34,016 nt of DNA from assembly GCA_031277395.1 (NCBI GenBank), contig JAITML010000045.1, positions 1-34,016 on the forward strand, given 5' to 3'. The stretch comes from Methylobacillus sp. Its GTDB lineage: Bacteria; Pseudomonadota; Gammaproteobacteria; Burkholderiales; Methylophilaceae. Within the stretch, counting starts at the first letter, position 1; every line of letters begins with the position of its first letter. A model generated the notes under the pieces. That model had not been told where the DNA came from. It was given only the letters and a program-made list of their open reading frames with translations, and did no database searches. This document shows positions 15,948 to 25,343 of this stretch, in pieces. The position numbers and the translations under genes were made by a program.

Positions 15948-16460
15948 TTATTCGACAATTCCCCGCACATCCCGCTCCAGTTGCTGGATATCGATACGTC
16001 CGAAATAAATGCGCCGCACGCCTTTTTTCGGGTCTATGAGCACGGAATAGGGCAGCGCGCCTTTGTTGTTGCCCAGTCTTTCCGCGAGCACCATGGCTTG
16101 AAAATCGCCTGCGAGCAATGGGTAACTGACAGGGTGTGCTTTGCTGTATTCGCTGATTTTCGCGACATCATCGGTGGAAATTCCGAGCACGATGACATTG
16201 CGCGCGCGGTATTTTTCCTGAAAATCGGAAAGCTCCGGCATTTCTTCGCGGCAGGGCGGACACCAGGTCGCCCAGAAATTAACCAGCACGATGTTGGCGC
16301 GCCATTGGGAAAGCGCCTGCGGCTGGCCGTTTTGATCGGGCAGGGTGGCGGCGTAGAGCGCGTCAACGGCGGTATTATCCGGCGCGAGTTGGCGGTAGAT
16401 GAAGAAACCCGCCACGCCTAGCGCCAGCGCGGAAATCAGCAGGCGGAGACCGGTGCGCAT
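15948..16460 (-). CDS. TlpA-like periplasmic thioredoxin-fold protein
   Basis: This 170-residue protein has an N-terminal membrane anchor or signal (residues 5-21) and a TlpA/ResA-type thioredoxin domain with the redox motif WCPPC (Cys67 and Cys70). A cis-Pro region follows near PYSVLIDP. It would reduce or exchange disulfides in the periplasm. It overlaps the end of dsbD by 25 bases, so it probably receives electrons from DsbD, perhaps for cytochrome c maturation or metal-centre assembly. I chose the ATG at 16460 because GGGAGG precedes it by about 5 bases. The longer frame would use TTG at 16472. Confidence 0.9.
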   Translation of the reverse strand: MRTGLRLLISALALGVAGFFIYRQLAPDNTAVDALYAATLPDQNGQPQALSQWRANIVLVNFWATWCPPCREEMPELSDFQEKYRARNVIVLGISTDDVAKISEYSKAHPVSYPLLAGDFQAMVLAERLGNNKGALPYSVLIDPKKGVRRIYFGRIDIQQLERDVRGIVE

Positions 16461-18043
16461 TCGCCCTCCCAACTGCTGTAAACACGGTTGAGGGTGATAA
16501 GGAATTCTTCCGCGTTTTGATAGCCGACCACGCCCGCAGCCTTGATTTCGCGGCCTTGTGCGTCAAAAAAGATGATGCCGGGCGGGCCGTAGAGACCAAA
16601 ATATTTTTGCAGCACGATGTCGTCGTCGTTGTTTTGCGTGACATCGGCCTGCAGAAGCACCGCGTTTTCCAGCATCTTTTGCACGCGCGGATCGCGGAAG
16701 GTGGTTTGCTCGAAGCGCTTGCACTCCACGCACCAGTCCGCGTAAAAATCCAGCATCACAAATTTTCCCTGCGCTTGTTGCAGCGACGATTTCAGTTCGG
16801 CCAGATTTTTAATGGTCTTGAAAGGCAGCACGGATTGATGCGTGCCCGCTGCCGTCGGCGCCAGCAAATTTGTCACCACCGGCGCGATCAGCCATGCCGC
16901 CATGCCAAGCATGACCACGCCGAAAAAGTTGCGCGCCAACTTCATCCACGGGCCGCTTCTGGGCAAAATCGCGCCCGCCGACGCGCCCAGAATCAGCAAC
17001 GGCACACCCATGCCGATGGCGAGCGTGAACAGCGCCATGCCGCCCAGCACGACATCGCGCGTCTGGCCGATGTAGAGCAGCGCCCCGGCCAGAGGCGCGG
17101 CGACGCAAGGACTCATAATCAGCGCCGACAACACGCCTATCGCAAACACGCCGACGAAACGGCCACCCTTGAGATGATTGCTGGCGCGCGCGAGACGGGT
17201 TTCCACTGCGCTCGGCAAACGCAAATCGTAAAAACCGAACATGGAAAATGCGAGCACTACAAAGATCAACGCACCGAAACCAAGCGCCCAGGGGGTTTGC
17301 AAAGCGTTACTGATGAGGTGGCCGGAAAATGCCGCCGCAATGCCGATCACGGTGTAGCTCAACGCCATGCCGAGCACATACGCCAGCGCGAGATTAAACG
17401 CATGGAGGCGCGTCGGGTGTTGCTGCCCGACAATGATGCCGGAAAGTATGGGATACATCGGATACATGCACGGCGTCAGCGCGAGCAACAGACCGAAGCC
17501 GAAGAAACTGGCGACAATCAGCCACCATTTTCCGCCGCGCAACAGTTTGACGACACGGTCTGTTTCGCTGCCGCCGGTCGCGGTTCCATCCGCACCGGGC
17601 AACTCAACCGACAGGGTTTTTTCGATCGGCGCGTAACACAATCCGCGTTCGCTGCATCCCTGATAGCTTGCAAGCAGCGTGATTTCCTGCGGTGCGGCGC
17701 CTGTGTGTTTCAACAAAATCCTGCCGTCGAAGCTTTCGTGGAACACCAGCATCTCGCCGAAATTCGGATCCTGCTTGATCTCGCCCGGCGGCAGTTCGAT
17801 AGCGGCAATGACGGAATCATCCGCGCCGTCGAGTTTGAAACTGATGCGTTCACGATACAAGTAATAGCCCGGCGCGATGGTGAAATGCGCGATTATCGTC
17901 TGCGCATCGACGGCTTCGACTTGCAGGTGGAACGCCTTGTTCGGCTCAAGGATGCGTGCAGCATCATCGTCCGCAAGCAACCCGGTCTGGGCATGGGCGC
18001 ATGCGGCCAGAAAACAAAATACCAGAATCAAAAAACGTGACAT
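16436..18043 (-). CDS. dsbD: Thiol:disulfide interchange protein DsbD
   Basis: DsbD moves electrons from cytosolic thioredoxin across the inner membrane to periplasmic thiol proteins. The 535-residue protein has a signal peptide, an N-terminal immunoglobulin-like domain with the active pair Cys130/Cys136 (GCSERGLC), an eight-helix membrane domain with Cys192 (TPCMYP) and Cys313 (SPCVAAP), and a C-terminal thioredoxin domain with WCVEC (Cys438/Cys441). All six redox cysteines are present, so it is a full-length DsbD rather than a CcdA-type protein. The ATG at 18043 directly abuts the cutA TAA. The downstream TlpA-like gene is a likely client. Confidence 0.97.
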   Translation of the reverse strand: MSRFLILVFCFLAACAHAQTGLLADDDAARILEPNKAFHLQVEAVDAQTIIAHFTIAPGYYLYRERISFKLDGADDSVIAAIELPPGEIKQDPNFGEMLVFHESFDGRILLKHTGAAPQEITLLASYQGCSERGLCYAPIEKTLSVELPGADGTATGGSETDRVVKLLRGGKWWLIVASFFGFGLLLALTPCMYPMYPILSGIIVGQQHPTRLHAFNLALAYVLGMALSYTVIGIAAAFSGHLISNALQTPWALGFGALIFVVLAFSMFGFYDLRLPSAVETRLARASNHLKGGRFVGVFAIGVLSALIMSPCVAAPLAGALLYIGQTRDVVLGGMALFTLAIGMGVPLLILGASAGAILPRSGPWMKLARNFFGVVMLGMAAWLIAPVVTNLLAPTAAGTHQSVLPFKTIKNLAELKSSLQQAQGKFVMLDFYADWCVECKRFEQTTFRDPRVQKMLENAVLLQADVTQNNDDDIVLQKYFGLYGPPGIIFFDAQGREIKAAGVVGYQNAEEFLITLNRVYSSWEGECAPVSAC

Positions 18044-18430
18044 TTAGCGCGAAGTTTCTTGTGCGATCCATTCCAGATACGCGGGCAAACCGCCCCTGAT
18101 CGGGAGCTGGATAATTTCGGGTAATTCATAGGGATGGTGCGATTTGATGGTATTTTCCACCTCCGCATATTGCGCATGCGTAGTTTTCACGAGCACCGGA
18201 ATTTCCTCCGCGTGCTCGATTTTTCCCTGCCAGCGATAGATCGAAGCGCAAGGCGCGAGCACATTCACGCACGCCGCCTGGCCGCGCTCCACCAGCAATT
18301 CCGCAAGCCTAAGCGCACTTTCCCGATCCGGCAGATTGCTGATGACAAGAATGGGCTCTGTCTGGTTTTCCATCGTATGCATCTGAATTTCAAGTCTGGT
18401 GATTGTACAAGGATGCGCCGTATCGGACAT
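18044..18430 (-). CDS. cutA: Divalent-cation tolerance protein CutA
   Basis: This 128-residue member of the small trimeric CutA family was named for copper tolerance. Conserved features include the AACVNVLAPCASIYRWQGKIEHAEE stretch, seen as NVLAPCASIYRW, and the late HPYELPEIIQLPI motif. The gene abuts dsbD with no gap, and cutA-dsbD adjacency is known in E. coli as well. The start is uncertain. ATG at 18430 has a fair AGGTGA ribosome site but gives about 19 more residues than usual. ATG at 18373 gives the normal length but has no ribosome site. I prefer 18430. Confidence 0.9.
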   Translation of the reverse strand: MSDTAHPCTITRLEIQMHTMENQTEPILVISNLPDRESALRLAELLVERGQAACVNVLAPCASIYRWQGKIEHAEEIPVLVKTTHAQYAEVENTIKSHHPYELPEIIQLPIRGGLPAYLEWIAQETSR

Positions 18431-18480
18431 GATAAAATCACCTGATTTCTTCAATTTGATATTTCGCTCCAAGGATAAGC
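18431..18480. promoter_or_regulatory. Divergent promoter region between cutA and the ferredoxin reductase gene
   Basis: Only 50 AT-rich bases separate the two divergent starts, so both promoters must be here or reach into the genes. AAGGATAAGC just before the plus-strand ATG is that gene's ribosome site. I could not assign convincing -35/-10 pairs. Confidence 0.4.
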
Positions 18481-19512
18481 ATGTCATTCCGAGTTACCCT
18501 CCAACCCAGCGGCCATGAATTTTCGGTGCAAGCCGGAGAAACGGTGTTGAGCGCGGCGCTTGAAGCTGGTTATAACATTCCATACGGTTGCCGCAACGGC
18601 GCGTGCGGCGCGTGCAAGGGGGATGTTTTGCAAGGTCGCGTGGAACACGGCGAACATCAGGAAAAGGTGTTGACTAAAGAGGAAGAAGCTTCCGGCAAAG
18701 CCTTGTTCTGCTGCGCGCGTCCGCTTTCTGACCTTGCCATCATGTGCCGCGAAGTCACGACCGGCAACGCAATTCGCCCGCGCATCATGCCGTGCCGCGT
18801 ACAGAAACTGGATCACGTTGCGCACGATGTGATCGTCATGTATCTCAAACTGCCGAGTAACGAACGCCTGCAATTTCTCGCCGGGCAATACATTGAATTT
18901 TTGCTCGCCGACGGCAAGCGCCGCGCCTTCTCGATTGCGAATGCGCCACACAATGATGACGTTCTGGAACTGCACTTGCGCCTGATTCCCGGCGGTCAGT
19001 TCACGGAATATGTGTTCCGCGAAATGAAGGAAAAAACCATACTGCGCCTTGAAGGTCCCATGGGCAGTTTTTATCTGCGCGAGGAAAGTGAAAAACCCGT
19101 CATCTTCGTCGCGGGCGGCACCGGTTTCGCGCCGGTCAAAGGCATTATCGAACACGCGCTGCACCACAAGATGCAACGCAAAATGACGCTGTACCGGGGC
19201 GCGCTCGCCCTGCGCGATCTTTATCTGCCCGATCTTCCGGAAAAATGGCAACAGGAAAACGGTGTGGACTACATCCCCGTGCTCTCCGAGCCGCAACCGG
19301 AAGATGCGTGGCAAGGCCGCACCGGTTATGTCCACCTTGCTGTGCTGCAAGACCATCCCGATTTAAGCGGCTATCAGGTTTATTGCTGCGGCGCCCCCGC
19401 CATGGTCGAAGCTGCCCACCGCGATTTCACCGCTGCCGGTCTGCCTCCCGAAGAATTTTTCTCGGACGCCTTCACCTTCGCACCACCGAGTCCGGCCAAG
19501 GCAACGGCCTGA
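18481..19512 (+). CDS. 2Fe-2S ferredoxin / FAD / NAD(P)H oxidoreductase
   Basis: This 343-residue electron-transfer flavoprotein has an N-terminal plant-type 2Fe-2S ferredoxin domain (Cys37, Cys42, Cys45 and Cys77/78 in CRNGACGAC and FCCARP), an FAD-binding barrel with RAFSIANAP at 148-156, and a C-terminal NAD(P) domain with VAGGTGFAPVKGI near 210-222. The architecture is that of phenol hydroxylase or CDP-6-deoxy-glucoseen reductases. Such orphan reductases are widespread in betaproteobacteria and are often annotated CDP-6-deoxy-delta-3,4-glucoseen reductase without proof. There is no oxygenase partner nearby, so the substrate is unknown. AAGGATAAGC supports the start. It converges on hemY with a 23-base gap. 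Confidence 0.88.
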   Translation: MSFRVTLQPSGHEFSVQAGETVLSAALEAGYNIPYGCRNGACGACKGDVLQGRVEHGEHQEKVLTKEEEASGKALFCCARPLSDLAIMCREVTTGNAIRPRIMPCRVQKLDHVAHDVIVMYLKLPSNERLQFLAGQYIEFLLADGKRRAFSIANAPHNDDVLELHLRLIPGGQFTEYVFREMKEKTILRLEGPMGSFYLREESEKPVIFVAGGTGFAPVKGIIEHALHHKMQRKMTLYRGALALRDLYLPDLPEKWQQENGVDYIPVLSEPQPEDAWQGRTGYVHLAVLQDHPDLSGYQVYCCGAPAMVEAAHRDFTAAGLPPEEFFSDAFTFAPPSPAKATA

Positions 19513-19535
19513 TTGGCCGGAGGGAACGGATTTAA

Positions 19536-20717
19536 TTACCGCTCCAGCGCCAGCTCCAAACTTTCCCGGTAGTGCCGGTAAGCTTCTTCCTGATTTCCCA
19601 TGCGTTCCAGCAGGCGCGCGAGCGCGAGGTGGGTTTCACTGTCGGGCTGCATGCCGAGGCTGGCTTCGAAATAACTTTGCGCCTTGCCCCAGAGTTCGCG
19701 CCGATTGCAGAGTTTGCCAAGCGTGAGCAGGAGGCCGGCATCGTCATGGTGACCGCGCAGCCAGGCTTCGGCTTGTTCCAGTTGGCGCACGGTATCGGTA
19801 TCGCCGCCGCTATCGCCATACATTGCCGCAAGCGATGAATCCCATTGTTTGGTCAGGCTCATCTCGATGGCGCGCGCGGCGGCAACGCTTTCTCCGGCGG
19901 CGATGAGCGCATGCACGGCGGTGCGCGTGAGTTGGGTATCGAGACGTTCGCTTTCGGGTATGGTTTGCCAATAGCGCAGCAGTTCTTCGCGATGACCGGC
20001 GCGGCGTTCAAGTAGCTGGGCGTGCGCGTGATAACGCAGCTGATGCAGTTGCACAGAACCAATCGCATCGCGTTTTTCCAGTTGGGCGAGCACGGCGAGC
20101 ACTTGTTCCCAATGGCCGAGTCGTTGCAGCACCTTGAGTTGCAACCGCAGCGCGGGAATGTGGTTGGGCTCGATCTTGTCCAGTTGCTGCAAAGTACGCA
20201 ACGCGGAAGCGTACATGCGGTCGTCAAGTTGCATTTCGGCCTGCGTGAATAAACGCGAAAGGGCGGCGTGCGGCGCGAGGCGCTCGGTTTCGGCCAGATA
20301 GTAGTCGCGCTGCTTGGGCTGGTTGAGCTTGTGCGCGGCACGCGCGGCGACGAGGGCGCTTAAATCCGCGTCATCGCCCAGATTGAGTGCGGTTGAGGCC
20401 GCTTTTTCAGCCTTGGCGTAGCGCCCCTCCATGACGGCGCGCAGGCTTTCCAGCAGAGCGTGTTGCGCTTCCTTGCGGCGTTGTTCCCGTTTGTAGGTAC
20501 GCACGTTTTGCGGCAGGAGCAAGGTGTATTTCACGAGCCGCACCAAAGCGTACAACGCGAAAAATCCGGCGATCAACGAGATGATGAGCAGGCTGACCGA
20601 GATGTTGATGCGGTACGGCGGCTGCACGATGAGCACATAGCCTTCGCTGGAACCGGCGACCAGCGCGAGCGTCACCGCCACGGTAAGGATGAACAGCAAA
20701 CCGATGAGTAACCTCAC
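19536..20717 (-). CDS. hemY: HemY-like membrane TPR protein
   Basis: This 393-residue protein of the HemY family found at the end of proteobacterial hem operons has two N-terminal transmembrane helices (about 3-22 and 42-62) and a TPR-rich C-terminal region (from about 85), including a typical TPR near the end (LALARLLERMGNQEEAYRHY). It is not the protoporphyrinogen oxidase called HemY in Bacillus. Its role in haem synthesis is structural or regulatory and not well defined. The start is GTG at 20717, overlapping the hemX stop as GTGA, so the operon is coupled throughout. Confidence 0.92.
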   Translation of the reverse strand: MRLLIGLLFILTVAVTLALVAGSSEGYVLIVQPPYRINISVSLLIISLIAGFFALYALVRLVKYTLLLPQNVRTYKREQRRKEAQHALLESLRAVMEGRYAKAEKAASTALNLGDDADLSALVAARAAHKLNQPKQRDYYLAETERLAPHAALSRLFTQAEMQLDDRMYASALRTLQQLDKIEPNHIPALRLQLKVLQRLGHWEQVLAVLAQLEKRDAIGSVQLHQLRYHAHAQLLERRAGHREELLRYWQTIPESERLDTQLTRTAVHALIAAGESVAAARAIEMSLTKQWDSSLAAMYGDSGGDTDTVRQLEQAEAWLRGHHDDAGLLLTLGKLCNRRELWGKAQSYFEASLGMQPDSETHLALARLLERMGNQEEAYRHYRESLELALER

Positions 20718-21766
20718 GGCTGTGCTCGCTCCATCGACTGCTTGTAGTTGGTAATGGCATCCAGACTGGCGGAGACACTGGGAAGCTCAATCGAGATCTG
20801 GTCAGACGAAAGTTCTTTCAGCGTCGCGAGCGCCTCGCGACCGGCCGCATCCTGCGTATCGAAATACTCTGTAAGCCAGTTGACCGCCGTGAGCAGAGCG
20901 GACCGATACGTGGCTTCGTCGTGCTGAAGCAGCGCAATGCGCGCGGAGAGCAGACGCAGTTTGAAATTTTCGCGCAGAAAATCCGCCTGCTCCGGTTTCA
21001 GGAGCGGCAATTCCGGCGCGTCTATGCGCTCGATACGCACCAGATTTTTGATGTCCTGCCAGATTTCCTGCATCAGGCGTTGCCACGGATTGGCGTTAAC
21101 ATCGGGCGGTGGTGCAATTTCGGGAGCGGGTCTGTGCTCGCTCGCGAGTGGCAACTTATCTATTACGCTCGTCAATTTTTCCAGTTCGAGGCTTTTTTCG
21201 ACCAGATTAATGTCGGGCAAATCCTGCAAACGCTGGATATCCTGCCCGATGACTTTGCGCAATGCGGCCACCTGCGGTTTGGTCAGCGTTTGCAGCCGCG
21301 CGTCGGCGGCTTGCAGCGCCAAGAGCGCCGGTTTGATATTTCCCGCAAGTTGCAACTGCTGATTCGCGATAATGACCAAGTGTTCGGCCTCGCCGACCAC
21401 CCATTCGTCACGGTTGCTCGCGAGTTCGGCGTACATGGTTTGCAGGGTTTCCTGCTGCGCTTTGGAGGTTTCGAGTTGCTGCTCAAGCAGGGTCACGCGC
21501 GCGGTCAATTGCGCGGCGGTTTCCTCCGCCTTTTTGGAAAGCACATTGCTTTCGCTGTTGCGCTCGGAGAAACTGCTCAGGCGCTGTGTCAGCGTTTGTT
21601 CCAGCTCACGCGATTTTTCGCGCGCGTCCCACCACTGCCAGCCTGCCGTGATTATCGCGAGCACAGCTAAAATGATCGCCGATTGGGCAATCAGGTTGGA
21701 CGAAGTTTTTTCCGGCAGTTTTTCCGCAACCGGCTTTTCTTCGTTGATTTTCTTTTCTTCGCTCAT
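20714..21766 (-). CDS. hemX: HemX-like membrane protein
   Basis: This 350-residue HemX-family protein is often annotated uroporphyrinogen-III C-methyltransferase, although no methyltransferase fold is visible. It has a short Lys/Glu-rich cytosolic start, one transmembrane helix (about 25-47), a coiled-coil stretch rich in Glu and Gln (about 50-105), and a helical periplasmic C-terminal domain. The ATG overlaps the hemD stop as ATGA, and the end overlaps hemY. It may organise haem synthesis enzymes at the membrane; this is inference. Confidence 0.9.
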   Translation of the reverse strand: MSEEKKINEEKPVAEKLPEKTSSNLIAQSAIILAVLAIITAGWQWWDAREKSRELEQTLTQRLSSFSERNSESNVLSKKAEETAAQLTARVTLLEQQLETSKAQQETLQTMYAELASNRDEWVVGEAEHLVIIANQQLQLAGNIKPALLALQAADARLQTLTKPQVAALRKVIGQDIQRLQDLPDINLVEKSLELEKLTSVIDKLPLASEHRPAPEIAPPPDVNANPWQRLMQEIWQDIKNLVRIERIDAPELPLLKPEQADFLRENFKLRLLSARIALLQHDEATYRSALLTAVNWLTEYFDTQDAAGREALATLKELSSDQISIELPSVSASLDAITNYKQSMERAQP

Positions 21767-22542
21767 AAGGCGTCTTTACCCAAGTGGTGTATCAGGCACT
21801 GCAACATGGCCGCATCGCCCGGCGCATCGGCCAGGGCGACTCGCAAACCGTTCTCCCGCGCTGCTTCCGCAATGCGCGCATGGTTGACGCAGATCAACAC
21901 TTTTTTAACCCAGTTTGCCTCATGCGCCAACGCCAGCAGATTGCGCAAGGCCTCGCTGCTGGTGACTACCATCGCATGCAATTGCCCATTTTGCCACAGC
22001 TCGGGCAGATTTCCGGCACTCTGTTGCGGATTCACGCGCCGGTAACATTCCGCGAATATCACTTCCGCGCCGCGTGCGCGCAATGTTTCTGCCAGCAATT
22101 CGCGCCCGCCGACACCGCGCGCGATGACAACGCGCTGCTGTTTCAGATCCTGAAATTCCGGCAGCGCGAGCATGCTTTCGCTGTCGAACTGCGTTGCGGG
22201 CACCAGTATCGACGCGATGCCGTAACGCGTTAACTCCTGCGCCGTCGCGGGGCCGATGGCGGCGAAATTCAGCGTGCGCGGCAACTCGGGGAATTTCATG
22301 GCAATGCGCGGCATCGCCTGCTGCACCGCATTCGTGCTGATGAAAATAATCCAGTTGCAGGACGGCAGCATTTCAATCGCACGATCAAACGCCGCAAAAT
22401 CCTGCAGCGGCGCAATCGTCAGCAAAGGAAACGAAATCGGCGTTCCGCCCGCGTGCGAAATACCTTCGGTCAGCGCCGCCGCTTGATCGACCGGTCGCGT
22501 GATTGCGATGCCGCGACCTGCCAGCGGAGCATCAGTCATCAT
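21763..22542 (-). CDS. hemD: Uroporphyrinogen-III synthase
   Basis: HemD closes hydroxymethylbilane with inversion of ring D to give uroporphyrinogen III. The 259-residue protein shows the two-domain pattern of this sequence-divergent family: [11 protein letters not shown] near the start, [15 protein letters not shown] with the conserved [17 protein letters not shown], and [15 protein letters not shown] later. The start is ambiguous between two adjacent ATGs (22542 and 22539), both overlapping the hemC stop by a few bases. Position in hemC-hemD-hemX-hemY makes the call secure. Confidence 0.94.
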   Translation of the reverse strand: MMTDAPLAGRGIAITRPVDQAAALTEGISHAGGTPISFPLLTIAPLQDFAAFDRAIEMLPSCNWIIFISTNAVQQAMPRIAMKFPELPRTLNFAAIGPATAQELTRYGIASILVPATQFDSESMLALPEFQDLKQQRVVIARGVGGRELLAETLRARGAEVIFAECYRRVNPQQSAGNLPELWQNGQLHAMVVTSSEALRNLLALAHEANWVKKVLICVNHARIAEAARENGLRVALADAPGDAAMLQCLIHHLGKDAL

Positions 22543-23470
22543 GGTTGAGCGCGGCGAGGATGCGATCCGCACCGCGCGCGATCAGTTTGGCGGCGAGCTC
22601 GCGCCCCAACGCGTCGGCATTGTCCGGCGCTCCTTGCACACTGTCCCGCGCCATTTCGCGGCCATCAACACTCGCAACAAAGCCGACCATGCGCAACACA
22701 TCATTTTCGATTTGCGCGTAAGCGCCGAGCGGCACGGTGCAACTGCCCGCCAGCGCCCGGCTCGTCGCGCGCTCAGCCTCCACGCACCGGGCTGTATCCG
22801 CATGGTTAAGCGGGGCGAGCACTGCACGCAAATCATCGCGGTCGGCGCGGATTTCAATGCCGAGCGCGCCTTGTCCCACCGCCGGAATGCTGTTCTCCGG
22901 CGCAATCAATTGTGTGATGCGGCTTTCCAGCCCCAGCCGCTTGAGACCTGCGGCAGCGAGAATGATCGCGGCATATTGCCCTTCATCCAGCTTGCGCAAA
23001 CGGGTTTGCAAATTGCCGCGCAAGGACTCGATTTTGAGATGCGGAAAGCGCGCTTGCAACTGGCTCTGGCGGCGCAAACTGGACGTGCCAACTACGCTGC
23101 CTTCGGGCAAATCTTCGAGGCGCTGATAACGCGCGGAAACAAACGCATCGCGCGGATCTTCGCGTTCGCCGGTCGCCGCCAGCGCGAAGCCCTCCGGCAG
23201 ATTCATGGGCACATCCTTCATCGAATGCACAGCCAAATCCGCGCGCCCATCCGCAAGCGCCTGTTCCAATTCCTTGACGAACAATCCCTTGCCGCCGATG
23301 CGCGCAAGCGGCGAATCAAGAATCTGGTCGCCGGTCGTCGTCATGCCGAGAATTTCCACGACTGCGTTCGGATACAACGCCCGCAAACGCGCCTGTATAT
23401 GCCGCGCCTGCCACATGGCGAGCGCGCTTTCACGCGAAGCGATAACCAGTTTGTGAGGGGAGGAAGCCAT
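22532..23470 (-). CDS. hemC: Hydroxymethylbilane synthase (porphobilinogen deaminase)
   Basis: HemC polymerises four porphobilinogen molecules into hydroxymethylbilane. The 312-residue protein has the substrate-binding [12 protein letters not shown] segment, [28 protein letters not shown] with the catalytic Asp, the [11 protein letters not shown] arginine cluster, and Cys244 in [11 protein letters not shown], which carries the dipyrromethane cofactor. It is the first gene of the hem operon. A TACAAT -10-like box at 23490-23495 could serve it, with no convincing -35. The ribosome site is weak. Confidence 0.97.
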   Translation of the reverse strand: MASSPHKLVIASRESALAMWQARHIQARLRALYPNAVVEILGMTTTGDQILDSPLARIGGKGLFVKELEQALADGRADLAVHSMKDVPMNLPEGFALAATGEREDPRDAFVSARYQRLEDLPEGSVVGTSSLRRQSQLQARFPHLKIESLRGNLQTRLRKLDEGQYAAIILAAAGLKRLGLESRITQLIAPENSIPAVGQGALGIEIRADRDDLRAVLAPLNHADTARCVEAERATSRALAGSCTVPLGAYAQIENDVLRMVGFVASVDGREMARDSVQGAPDNADALGRELAAKLIARGADRILAALNHDD

Positions 23471-23489
23471 GGAAACAGGACGTTATGTC

Positions 23490-23495
23490 ATTGTA
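23490..23495 (-). promoter_or_regulatory. Possible -10 box of the hemCDXY operon
   Basis: The minus strand reads TACAAT, one mismatch from consensus, about 20 bases upstream of the hemC start in the 101-base gap between the response regulator gene and hemC. No good -35 partner at 16-18 bases. Low certainty. Confidence 0.25.
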
Positions 23496-23571
23496 AAACG
23501 GCGATTTTAACATTGCGCCTTGTGTACGCGTGTTGCGCCATCAGGGAATCTGCATATCAGCATCCCCGCAA

Positions 23572-24321
23572 TCACTTCCGCATCTCATGCACAATATGCT
23601 GTTGCCGACGGCTCACCGGCAGGGTTTCGGGCAATTCCTTGAGCAACACCACCCAATGACTCTCGCCTTCCTCGTTGTGTTGACGCTCGAAACCGCGGAT
23701 GGAGGTTTGCGCGACGAGGCAGTTGCGATGTAGGCGCACGAATAAATCCGGAAATTCCTTTTCAATGTTCACGAGCGAATCTTCGATGAGATATTCGCGT
23801 TCACTGGTGCGCACGGTGAGGTATTTGAGTTCTGCGCGCAGATAGATTACGTCCTGCACGGGAACAAGCAGGATGCGGCCGCGTTCGCTGACGCTGAAGT
23901 GGGTGCGCTGCGGCTGCAATTCCTTGAGGACGCCAAGCTGCGCGGGCAACAACGCGCGGGCTTTTTTAAGCGCGTTGGCGAGACGTTCGCGGCGTATGGG
24001 TTTGAGCAGATAATCGACCGCGTTCATATCGAAGGCCTGCATGGCGTACTCGTCGTAGGCGGTGGTGAAAATGATGGCGGGCGGTTGCGGCAGATTGAAC
24101 GAATGTTTGGCGGCTTCAAGGCCATCCATCACGGGCATGCGGATATCGAGCAGCAGCACATCGGGGCAGGTTTCGGCGGCTTTGATAAGCGCATCCTTGC
24201 CATTGGCGGCTTCCGCGACAATTTTTGTTTCGGGAATTTCAGCCAGAATTTCACGCAGCCGGTTACGCGCCGGCGCTTCGTCGTCAACAATGAGAATTTT
24301 GAGTATGGCACTGGTAGTCAT
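23572..24321 (-). CDS. algR: LytTR-family response regulator (AlgR-like)
   Basis: This 249-residue two-component regulator has a receiver domain (about 8-125) with Asp13/Asp14, phospho-acceptor Asp59 in LLLDIRMPVMDG and the conserved Lys in DYLLKPIRR. It is joined to a C-terminal LytTR DNA-binding domain (about 145-245) with VPVQDVIYLRAELKYLTV and FVRLHRNCLV. In Pseudomonas, argH, fimS/algZ, algR and hemC lie in the same order, and AlgR controls pili, alginate and virulence genes. The synteny supports the AlgR assignment, while the target genes here are unknown. The ATG overlaps the kinase stop as ATGA. Confidence 0.92.
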   Translation of the reverse strand: MTTSAILKILIVDDEAPARNRLREILAEIPETKIVAEAANGKDALIKAAETCPDVLLLDIRMPVMDGLEAAKHSFNLPQPPAIIFTTAYDEYAMQAFDMNAVDYLLKPIRRERLANALKKARALLPAQLGVLKELQPQRTHFSVSERGRILLVPVQDVIYLRAELKYLTVRTSEREYLIEDSLVNIEKEFPDLFVRLHRNCLVAQTSIRGFERQHNEEGESHWVVLLKELPETLPVSRRQQHIVHEMRK

Positions 24322-25340
24322 GGCTTGGTCCGATAAGGAATGTCGATACGTACCTGATATTGGCCGTCCGCGATGCGAAACCGGAGCTGGCCTTCGGCGT
24401 CAAAATGCAGCGCGAGCCGTTCGCGAATATTGTTGATCGCCATTTTGTTGCCGCTCTGATGCTGGCTGGCGCGATGCAGTGGATTGCTGAGCAGGATGCG
24501 CACTTCGTTGCCGGAGCGGTCGATGTCGATGAGAATTTCGCCGCCCTTTTCGGCAGGCTCGATGCCGTGATACACCGCGTTTTCCAGCAGCGGTTGCAGC
24601 AACAGCGGCGGAACCAGCGCGTTGGCAGCGTCAGGATCCACATACCAGGCAACGCGCAAACGATCGCCGAGCCGCAGCTTTTCCAGCGCGAGATATTGCT
24701 GGCATAGCTCAATCTCGCCTTGCAGCGGCACCAGTTGACGATTGTCCGCCATAAGCACGCGAAACAGATGCGCCAAATCTTCGAGCGCGACCTCGGCGCG
24801 GCGCGGATCGGTGCGGATGAGCGACAGCACCGCATTGATGCTGTTATACAGAAAATGCGGACGGATTCTCGCGTGCAAGGCTTGCAGCCGCGCCTCGGTC
24901 ACGGCGGGGGAAAGCGCGCGGCTGCGCAGGTTGAAATAGGCGAGTATGGTGCCCGTGATGACCGCGCTGAACAGCCACAACCGCACCAGCGCCAGCACCG
25001 AAAATTCCTGCAGAAATTCACCCATGCCAAATTGCAGCCCCGTGACCAAAAGCAGCACGATGATGAATACCGCGAGCACGCCCCGGCGATAGGGCAGCCG
25101 CGTCAACCAACCGTGCAGCACAAACAGCAGCAGCATGACAGCGAGCAGGCTAGGCTCCAGCACGGCAGCGATCTGCAACAGTTGCTGCCCGATGTGCAGG
25201 GGCGATACCGAGATCAGCACGGCCGCCGCCAGCGCCATCAGATTGGCAAGCAACAACACCCGAAGTTGCACACCGAGGTTGCGCATATCCGGGAGCTTGA
25301 TCAAATTCGACGAGGTATTTTGCTTTATACTTGCCATCAT
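24318..25340 (-). CDS. algZ: LytS/AlgZ-type sensor histidine kinase
   Basis: This membrane sensor kinase has about 340 residues. Its N-terminal half has about four transmembrane helices (roughly 30-160) without a recognisable extracellular sensor domain. The His-kinase region carries the phospho-acceptor in ARIRPHFLYNSINAVLS, the signature of the PF06580 family, and an ATP-binding domain with PLLLQPLLENAVYHGIEP and the late NNIRERL motif. It would phosphorylate the coupled AlgR-like regulator. The start is uncertain among GTG 25343, ATG 25340 and ATG 25337; there is no ribosome site, and the promoter suggests a leaderless message. It is divergent from argH with only 26 bases between. Confidence 0.9.
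   Translation of the reverse strand: MMASIKQNTSSNLIKLPDMRNLGVQLRVLLLANLMALAAAVLISVSPLHIGQQLLQIAAVLEPSLLAVMLLLFVLHGWLTRLPYRRGVLAVFIIVLLLVTGLQFGMGEFLQEFSVLALVRLWLFSAVITGTILAYFNLRSRALSPAVTEARLQALHARIRPHFLYNSINAVLSLIRTDPRRAEVALEDLAHLFRVLMADNRQLVPLQGEIELCQQYLALEKLRLGDRLRVAWYVDPDAANALVPPLLLQPLLENAVYHGIEPAEKGGEILIDIDRSGNEVRILLSNPLHRASQHQSGNKMAINNIRERLALHFDAEGQLRFRIADGQYQVRIDIPYRTKP
25326..25331 (+). promoter_or_regulatory. Possible -10 box for argH
   Basis: TATACT matches the -10 consensus at five of six bases, 35 bases upstream of the argH ATG and inside the kinase coding start. No well-spaced -35 was found, so this is only a candidate. Confidence 0.3.
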
Positions 25341-25343
25341 CAC

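Noticed and set aside
16517-18040. 507-codon plus-strand frame opposite dsbD
   Set aside because: It is an antisense frame with Arg/His/Gln-rich low-complexity translation; dsbD is complete on the minus strand.
19505-19519. CGGCC/GGCCG hairpin at the end of the ferredoxin reductase gene as terminator
   Set aside because: The stem is only 5 bp and has no T run, so it is too weak to call.
20714-21766. Uroporphyrinogen-III methyltransferase activity of HemX
   Set aside because: This is a common database label, but no SAM-dependent methyltransferase motif is visible; the protein is a single-helix membrane protein with a coiled coil.
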